A stretch of DNA of 21,944 nt from Bacteriovoracaceae bacterium (GTDB taxonomy: Bacteria > Bdellovibrionota > Bacteriovoracia > Bacteriovoracales > Bacteriovoracaceae). Both the position numbers and the translations under genes were made by a program. The notes under the pieces are model-generated. The model did not search any database and was not told the origin of the DNA. It saw only the letters and a program-made list of their open reading frames with translations. Position 1 is the stretch's first letter. Each line of letters begins with the position of its first letter. The stretch lies in the NCBI GenBank assembly GCA_023146355.1, contig JAGLCH010000328.1:1-21944 (forward strand), read 5' to 3'. Of this stretch, positions 16,645 to 21,944 are shown piece after piece.

Positions 16645-19600
16645 ATGAAAAATTATCGCCTCTCCTTAGTGAGATTATTATTGATTGCTACCCTTTTTAC
16701 TTGCTCTGCAGATTCATTCTGTAAAGTATATAAAATTGCAGCTCCTGGGATTTCTTTAATCTCTACGATCGATGCTGAGGGAAAGGGGACCGGATTTTTT
16801 AATGATGTCGTTAAGCACATCCTCGAAAAGAATGGGCACACTAGTGAGTTTGTATCCTGTACATGGTTAACTTGTTCTGAGATGCTGCGTAATGGTGAAG
16901 TTGATATTTTCCCTGGGTTAATCAAAAATGCTAATCGTTCCTTAGAGTTTGATTTTTCTCACTCTAATCTCTACAATGTTTGGGGAGAAATTCTTTCTTA
17001 TAATGAAAATTCAATTACTAATTTACGTATGCTTGAAGGTAAGAGAGTAGGGGTACTTAAAGGAGTTTTCCTTAATGAGACTTTTGGAGATGTTCTTGCA
17101 GTTTATAATATCACTGTTGATATTATAAGTTTTGATACTGTTGAAGGCCTTTTTTCTTCTCTTGAACTTAGAAATACCGATGCCATCATTACCAACAATG
17201 TGTTTATGTTAGGAGTTGCTGATAATTACTCTTATTACCATACAGGTATTGTCTTTTCTCCGACCTCTTTTCGATTAGCAACAAAAAAAGGTGCGAATCC
17301 AAATCTTATAGCGCTATTAGATAATGGCCTTCATCAACTAAAGCGTGATCATACATCTATTTACTACACTCTTCGAAATCAATATATGGCTAGAAGCCCT
17401 AGTGGACGTATTTCAAGTCTATTTTGGCCTATCTTTTCGATTGTCGTTTTAGGTTTAATAGTCTTTGGCCTATATCTTTTTGCTTATACTCGTAATTTAC
17501 TTCCATTTGGAAAGTCAGCGCTGTTACGCAAAGAAAAATTAGTTTTGTCTTCAAATAATATCCGCTCAGTTGAGTGGAGATCTGGGTGGACAAATCTGCG
17601 GATAGATAGTGCAGATGATGCTTTAAATTCCCTTTTCTCGAGTACTTCAAGATCATTAAATGGATTGATTCATCTTATCCATCCCGAGGATCGAGAAGTT
17701 ATTCACAAGTCTCTTGAGTCCATTTTTAAACTTAAGAGTTCACATCAAAATATCGAATTCAGAGTTCTAATTGAAGATATTTCACGATGGGTAGGTCTTC
17801 AGGGAAGTGTCATTGAGTTTGACTCTCAGGGAAGACCAGTTCATATTCTTGGAGTTATTCAAGATATAACTGATAAAAAAATGCTATATATCAACCAAAA
17901 ACAAGCTTTACAGCAATATCAGACGATTTTTGAAACTTCTAATATTGGGTTTTGGCACTGGAATATTCCTGATGAGAAGATGGCAGTAAATGGGCCATAT
18001 TCTACAATGCTTGGGTATACAGTCGACGAACGAAATCTATTTATCTCGTCTAAGTTTGTACAAAGTCAGATTCATTCTGATGATCAGGAAAAGTTTAGAC
18101 GAGGATTGAACTCACACCTCGAAGGGCAAACTTCAATTTTTGATACAGAGTACCGCATGAAAAAAGAAGATGACACTTATGTGTGGATTCACAGTAAGGG
18201 CGTAATCTTAGAGCGGTCAGGTACAGGTCTGCCAACTTCCATGGTTGGTATTAACACTAATATTGATGGTAATAAAATGAATGAAATTGCCATATTAGAG
18301 CGAGAGCGCCAACTAAGTGAGCTGGCAATGAAGCTTGAAGAAAATATGGTAGAGGCCCAAAGTGCTAATCGCCTAAAAAGTTCATTTCTTGCAAATATGA
18401 GTCATGAGATCCGTACACCGCTTAATGCTGTAATTGGAATGACAGACGTTTTGAGTGAAACTGATCTCGATGAGAATCAGCAGTATTATGTTGATATTGT
18501 TTCGCAGGCCGGTGATAACCTATTGGCGTTAATTAATGATATTCTTGATACATCAAAGATTGAGGCCGGTGAGCTTAAGGTTGAATCAAAAGAATTTGCA
18601 ATTCGTGAGGTGGCCTCAAGGGCGGTTGAGTTAGTTGCATTTCGCTTTAAAGATAAAGATATTATTTTTTCTTATGAAATCAATGGAGATGTTCCCCGTA
18701 AGATTATGGGGGATGAGTATCGACTGTATCAGGTCCTTGTTAACCTTCTTAATAACGCAGGTAAGTTCACAGAGAAGGGAGAAGTCTGCCTTCGTCTAGG
18801 GCGTGGTATTGTGGGGGAAAGTGAAGTCTTAAAGTTTGAAGTCATTGATACCGGAAGAGGGATACCTAAGGATTCACTTGATGTTATCTTCAATGTTTTT
18901 GGGCAGGTTACTAGTGATTCTCTGCCCAAGATAGAAGGGACTGGTTTAGGTCTTACTATTAGTCGGCAACTAGTCTTAATGATGGGAGGAGACATTGGTG
19001 TTGATAGTGAAGAGGGAGTGGGGAGTAATTTTTATTTTACCATTGCATTAAAGTCTATAGAAAGTTTCACACCTAATCTCGAAGTGCTTGCAAGATTAAA
19101 TGGAAAGAAAATTTCACTATGTAATAATCATAAGATTGAAAATAATATAGTGGTCGATCATTTTGAGCGCTATGGTTGCATTGTCATGCAGCACTATGAA
19201 TTTGATGATATTAATTTTGAAAAGATAGATGCATTAATGCTCGACTGGCGTTTCTACGTTGATCAAAATTTAGAAGAGCACATTATCAAGCTAAGTAAGA
19301 AGCATAAAGATAAAATTATAATGCTTCAGCCTGTATTTTATGGCAATGATCAACTTAACCAAATTCATAATGCTGGTTTACGCAATTATCTACATCGCCC
19401 ATTACAGATGGAAAAGATTGATGACATTTTGCTCAATCGTCATACTATTACAGGTACAGGGGTAGATGTACTTAATGAACTGAGCTCTTCTATCAATTTT
19501 AAAAAATTGCTAATTGTAGATGACAGTGATGCAAATCTAGAACTAATGAAAGTCTATGTTAGTGGAGTTTGTGATCATTTTGATTGTGCACAAAATGGTG

Positions 19601-19875
19601 CCGAAGCTGTTGATGCCGTTAAAAACAATGACTATGACCTTGTCTTTATGGACATTCAGATGCCTATAATGGATGGCCATCAGGCAATATCTAAAATTCG
19701 TGAGCATGAGAAAGAAAATAATCTTGATAAAACAACAGTTATTGCCTTGACTGCCTATGCCTTAAAAGACGAGGTGGATAAAATCAATGAAAGTGGTTTT
19801 GATGACTATCTTGCCAAGCCTCTAAAAAAGAAGGTTTTGTTGAGTTGTATTAAGAAGTACAACAAGGCCACTTAA
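16645..19875 (+). CDS. Hybrid sensor histidine kinase with periplasmic SBP_bac_3-type sensor
   Basis: This membrane sensor kinase has 1076 residues from the ATG at 16645; an in-frame TTG at 16582 would add 21 residues. Domain order: signal peptide (1-26), a solute-binding-protein family 3-like sensor (about 27-255, KIAAPGISLISTIDAEGKGT, then TGFFNDVV and GEVDIFPGL), one membrane helix (about 260-283), and two PAS-like regions (about 310-540, ending in a DTEYRMKKEDDTYVWIHSKG stretch). Then come a short coiled coil, HisKA with MSHEIRTPLN (phospho-His 587), and an ATPase with NLLNNAGKF, DTGRGIP and GTGLGL. A degenerate receiver (about 815-925) is followed by an intact one (DD near 957, phospho-Asp 1003 in MDIQMP, then ALTA and AKPL). 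No output domain or DNA-binding partner is in the window. The ligand is unknown, since SBP_bac_3 folds often bind amino acids. Position after malG suggests but does not show a link to glucan sensing. Confidence 0.87.
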   Translation: MKNYRLSLVRLLLIATLFTCSADSFCKVYKIAAPGISLISTIDAEGKGTGFFNDVVKHILEKNGHTSEFVSCTWLTCSEMLRNGEVDIFPGLIKNANRSLEFDFSHSNLYNVWGEILSYNENSITNLRMLEGKRVGVLKGVFLNETFGDVLAVYNITVDIISFDTVEGLFSSLELRNTDAIITNNVFMLGVADNYSYYHTGIVFSPTSFRLATKKGANPNLIALLDNGLHQLKRDHTSIYYTLRNQYMARSPSGRISSLFWPIFSIVVLGLIVFGLYLFAYTRNLLPFGKSALLRKEKLVLSSNNIRSVEWRSGWTNLRIDSADDALNSLFSSTSRSLNGLIHLIHPEDREVIHKSLESIFKLKSSHQNIEFRVLIEDISRWVGLQGSVIEFDSQGRPVHILGVIQDITDKKMLYINQKQALQQYQTIFETSNIGFWHWNIPDEKMAVNGPYSTMLGYTVDERNLFISSKFVQSQIHSDDQEKFRRGLNSHLEGQTSIFDTEYRMKKEDDTYVWIHSKGVILERSGTGLPTSMVGINTNIDGNKMNEIAILERERQLSELAMKLEENMVEAQSANRLKSSFLANMSHEIRTPLNAVIGMTDVLSETDLDENQQYYVDIVSQAGDNLLALINDILDTSKIEAGELKVESKEFAIREVASRAVELVAFRFKDKDIIFSYEINGDVPRKIMGDEYRLYQVLVNLLNNAGKFTEKGEVCLRLGRGIVGESEVLKFEVIDTGRGIPKDSLDVIFNVFGQVTSDSLPKIEGTGLGLTISRQLVLMMGGDIGVDSEEGVGSNFYFTIALKSIESFTPNLEVLARLNGKKISLCNNHKIENNIVVDHFERYGCIVMQHYEFDDINFEKIDALMLDWRFYVDQNLEEHIIKLSKKHKDKIIMLQPVFYGNDQLNQIHNAGLRNYLHRPLQMEKIDDILLNRHTITGTGVDVLNELSSSINFKKLLIVDDSDANLELMKVYVSGVCDHFDCAQNGAEAVDAVKNNDYDLVFMDIQMPIMDGHQAISKIREHEKENNLDKTTVIALTAYALKDEVDKINESGFDDYLAKPLKKKVLLSCIKKYNKAT

Positions 19876-19887
19876 AAGTGGCCTTAT
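19864..19887 (+). terminator. Terminator hairpin at the end of the sensor kinase gene
   Basis: AAGGCCAC (19864-19871) pairs perfectly with GTGGCCTT (19878-19885) around a six-base loop that contains the stop codon at 19873-19875. A moderately T-rich stretch follows (TATTTATTTCTTTATTT). It sits between two convergent genes. On the minus strand the downstream T content is poor, so stopping malK transcripts there is doubtful. Confidence 0.7.
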
Positions 19888-19895
19888 TTATTTCT

Positions 19896-21002
19896 TTATT
19901 TATATAAAAGGTTTATTCCGGTTGCATCGTCGAAAAGATGGATATGGTTTAGATTGAAACTAAGTAGTTTCGTTTCACCAATCTGTGGGAATTCTGATCC
20001 CATAACTTCACTTTGAAATAAAATATCATTGGACTTCATGGTTAAGAACGCATTCTTTCCTAGTAGTTCCACCATATCTACTTTGCCATCGATTCTCCAC
20101 TCTGGAGGAAGGTGATCGTTTTTCTTCGAAATAAAGATATCACTTGGCCGAATTCCCATTGATACTTTCATCCCTTCAGAGAGCAATTCTTGCTTCGACT
20201 CAGGCAGTGTGAATTTAAATACGCCATTTGCTTCTTTAATCAGGAGTGTGTCATCCTCTTTCACAACTTCACATGTAAACATGTTAATCGTTGGATTTCC
20301 GATAAAGGTTGCAACAAACTTACTCATAGGGCGTTGATAAATTTCGAGAGGTGTTCCAATCTGCTCTACCTTACCATCGCTCATTACTACAAGCTTATCT
20401 CCAAGAGTCATCGCTTCTAGTTGATCGTGAGTTACATAAACGGAAGTTGTTTTTGCCTGAATATGGAATCTCTTGATTTCTGTACGCATTTTATGGCGAA
20501 GCTTGGCATCAAGATTTGAGAGGGGCTCATCATAAAGAAATACGTTTGATTTCTTTACAATTGCTCGTCCCATGGCAACTCTTTGGCGCTGACCACCAGA
20601 AAGGTCTGCAGGTTTTCTCTCAAGGTATGGAGTCAGGCTTAGCATTTCTGCAGCAGCGGTGATTCTTTCTTCAATTGTTTTTTTAGGTGCTTTTTTTAGT
20701 CGGAGACTAAATGCCAGGTTCTCATAAACAGTCATGTGAGGGTAGAGTGCATAGTCTTGGAAGACCATTGCTATTCCTCTATCTGTTGGAGATACCAAAT
20801 TCATCAGCTTATCATCGATGAGCAAGTCTCCACCAGTGATGTCTTCAAGCCCGGCAATCATTCGTAGTGTTGTAGATTTTCCACATCCACTAGGACCAAC
20901 AAGTACGACAAATTCACCATCAGCAACGGAGAGGTCGAGCCCTTCAATTACTGTTGTTTTGCCATAGTTCTTTTTTATATTCTTTAGTTCAATATTTGAC
21001 AT
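19896..21002 (-). CDS. malK: Maltose/maltodextrin import ATP-binding protein MalK
   Basis: This 368-residue ABC ATPase powers MalFG. It has Walker A GPSGCGKST (36-44), Q-loop Q82, signature LSGGQRQR (134-141), Walker B FLYDEP with E159, D-loop SNLDA, and switch His 192 in VTHDQ. A C-terminal TOBE/regulatory domain follows (about 240-368: GIRPSDIFI, VDMVELLGKNAFLTMK). Length and style fit the MalK/UgpC/MsmX group. The group is promiscuous, but the only permease pair seen here is MalFG, and the upstream partner is a LamB-like porin, so MalK is the natural call. AGGGCG precedes the ATG by seven bases. The gene follows the porin gene by 21 bp, so the two are probably one minus-strand operon, reading toward the sensor kinase. 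Confidence 0.92.
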   Translation of the reverse strand: MSNIELKNIKKNYGKTTVIEGLDLSVADGEFVVLVGPSGCGKSTTLRMIAGLEDITGGDLLIDDKLMNLVSPTDRGIAMVFQDYALYPHMTVYENLAFSLRLKKAPKKTIEERITAAAEMLSLTPYLERKPADLSGGQRQRVAMGRAIVKKSNVFLYDEPLSNLDAKLRHKMRTEIKRFHIQAKTTSVYVTHDQLEAMTLGDKLVVMSDGKVEQIGTPLEIYQRPMSKFVATFIGNPTINMFTCEVVKEDDTLLIKEANGVFKFTLPESKQELLSEGMKVSMGIRPSDIFISKKNDHLPPEWRIDGKVDMVELLGKNAFLTMKSNDILFQSEVMGSEFPQIGETKLLSFNLNHIHLFDDATGINLLYK

Positions 21003-21023
21003 TTTTTTTCGCCCTGTAAGAAA

Positions 21024-21944
21024 TTATATCCCCATAGTGTACTTAAAACGAATGAAGTTTGCATCTTTTTTCGCTGTACGACCCTGGAAGAATGTTTGCG
21101 CTGTTTGCTTGTGAACGCGACCTGTGATTACTGATATTTCAGCATTTTCAAAAAGTTGCTCCCCTCCCGGAGATAGGTGGTAGCTCAGCATAAGCCCTGC
21201 TCGCCACATATTCTGATTGTTTGACCAGTGGCCTGCACTAGTTGCTTCCTTAATTACAATCCTTTGAGTGTAGTCAAGGCCAAGACCTATATTGGTTGTT
21301 AGTGCGTACATTGGGCGAGAGTGAAGATCAACAAATTGCCAGTTTTGATTACCTGCAATTGAGTCATCATCGTGCCATTGGTATTGGAGAGCGTAAAGTG
21401 CTGACCACATTTTTGATTTAAGATCTCCACCAATTTTAACAAGTGCTTTTGAGGCTTCAGCACCTTTTTTCTTTGAATCAAATGCAGAGTTCATCATTCC
21501 TGCCTCAACGCCTCCAAGGTGACCTCTAGAGTAGTTTACTACAAAGATATTGTACCAATTGGCATCCATGAGTTTCATATTCCAGCGTGCGTACTGGGCA
21601 CCAATCATCTGGCCGTTTGATTCGTAACTATTGCTAGATGAGTTGTTTTGATGAAATTCAGTGTTAACTGTCACATTTCCATTTGTTATGGGAAGGATAT
21701 ATTTGTTGAGGAAAAAATTTGTTACATTACCGTCAACAGCACTATCTTCGTTTGTTCCGTAAGCAAATTCATACTGGCCCGGACCGACCTTTACTTTTAT
21801 ACCGCCACCAAACATATTTCTTTCATCTAGTGGGAATGAAGCGGTGAGGTAGTCTCCAAAGCCACGGTAAGGACGACGGCCAAACCAGATTGTTCCATGG
21901 GTTCCAAAAATCTTATGCATTTCGATATACGCTTGTCTTTCTCG
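21024..21944 (-). CDS. lamB: LamB-like maltoporin (5' end outside window)
   Basis: The frame is open to the window edge, leaving 306 residues of the C-terminal part. The internal ATG at 21920 is not a start, because coding sequence continues upstream (RERQAYIEM). IWFGRRPYR matches the WxGxRxYxR-type segment of maltoporins. The rest alternates polar and hydrophobic residues in beta-barrel strands with aromatic edges and Gly/Asn-rich loops, for example NYSRGHLGGVEAG, ATSAGHWSNNQNMWRAGLML, and ALTTNIGLGLDYTQR. The end FIRFKYTMGI lacks the common final Phe. The outer-membrane barrel would let maltodextrins diffuse into the periplasm for MalE. Pairing with malK repeats the malK-lamB partnership of enteric bacteria, though here the porin gene comes first. 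Another sugar porin of the family is possible. Confidence 0.78.
   Translation of the reverse strand, partial: RERQAYIEMHKIFGTHGTIWFGRRPYRGFGDYLTASFPLDERNMFGGGIKVKVGPGQYEFAYGTNEDSAVDGNVTNFFLNKYILPITNGNVTVNTEFHQNNSSSNSYESNGQMIGAQYARWNMKLMDANWYNIFVVNYSRGHLGGVEAGMMNSAFDSKKKGAEASKALVKIGGDLKSKMWSALYALQYQWHDDDSIAGNQNWQFVDLHSRPMYALTTNIGLGLDYTQRIVIKEATSAGHWSNNQNMWRAGLMLSYHLSPGGEQLFENAEISVITGRVHKQTAQTFFQGRTAKKDANFIRFKYTMGI

Overview
The window is AT-rich and almost fully coding. It holds an alpha-glucan (maltodextrin/glycogen) capture, import and breakdown locus of a Gram-negative bacterium, because it includes a maltoporin-like outer-membrane protein and secreted proteins with Sec signal peptides. Some protein styles fit Bdellovibrionota (Bacteriovorax/Halobacteriovorax-like predators): a GGGDVVYC secreted-protein N-terminus, a TPR regulator without a classical family name, and low GC. 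That assignment is inference from style and was not tested by a search.

Layout. (1) 1-1263, minus: 5' part of a cytoplasmic six-hairpin glycosidase-like protein, possibly a debranching enzyme. (2) 1504-4762: two secreted proteins that share a CBM21-type glycogen/starch-binding module. One carries the module at its C-terminus (1504-2586) and the other is little more than the module (4364-4762). They flank a minus-strand TPR protein with C-terminal winged-helix-like segments, a candidate regulator (2639-4240). (3) 4837-16569: a tight seven-gene plus-strand operon encoding ROK sugar kinase, MalE, a secreted GH13 enzyme, an alpha-glucan phosphorylase, MalQ, MalF and MalG, with gaps of 1-17 nt. 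It ends in a terminator-like hairpin. (4) 16645-19875: a hybrid sensor histidine kinase with a periplasmic SBP_bac_3-type sensor. (5) 19896-21944, minus: malK, preceded by the 3' part of a LamB-like porin gene, convergent with the kinase gene.

How it fits together (inference from known families): CBM21 proteins and the secreted GH13 enzyme would bind and act on glycogen or starch outside the cytoplasm. The LamB-like porin would pass maltodextrins through the outer membrane, and MalE-MalFG-MalK would import them. GlgP, MalQ and the ROK kinase would turn them into glucose 1-phosphate and glucose 6-phosphate. The six-hairpin protein could trim branches. No phosphoglucomutase, GlgX, LacI-type repressor or MalT is seen in the window. 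The TPR protein and the hybrid kinase are the only candidate regulators here.

The least ordinary content is the pair of bacterial CBM21 proteins with a shared CxxxC signature. The remainder is a recognisable mal system with an unusual gene order. I found no tRNA, rRNA, CRISPR array, insertion sequence or phage gene.
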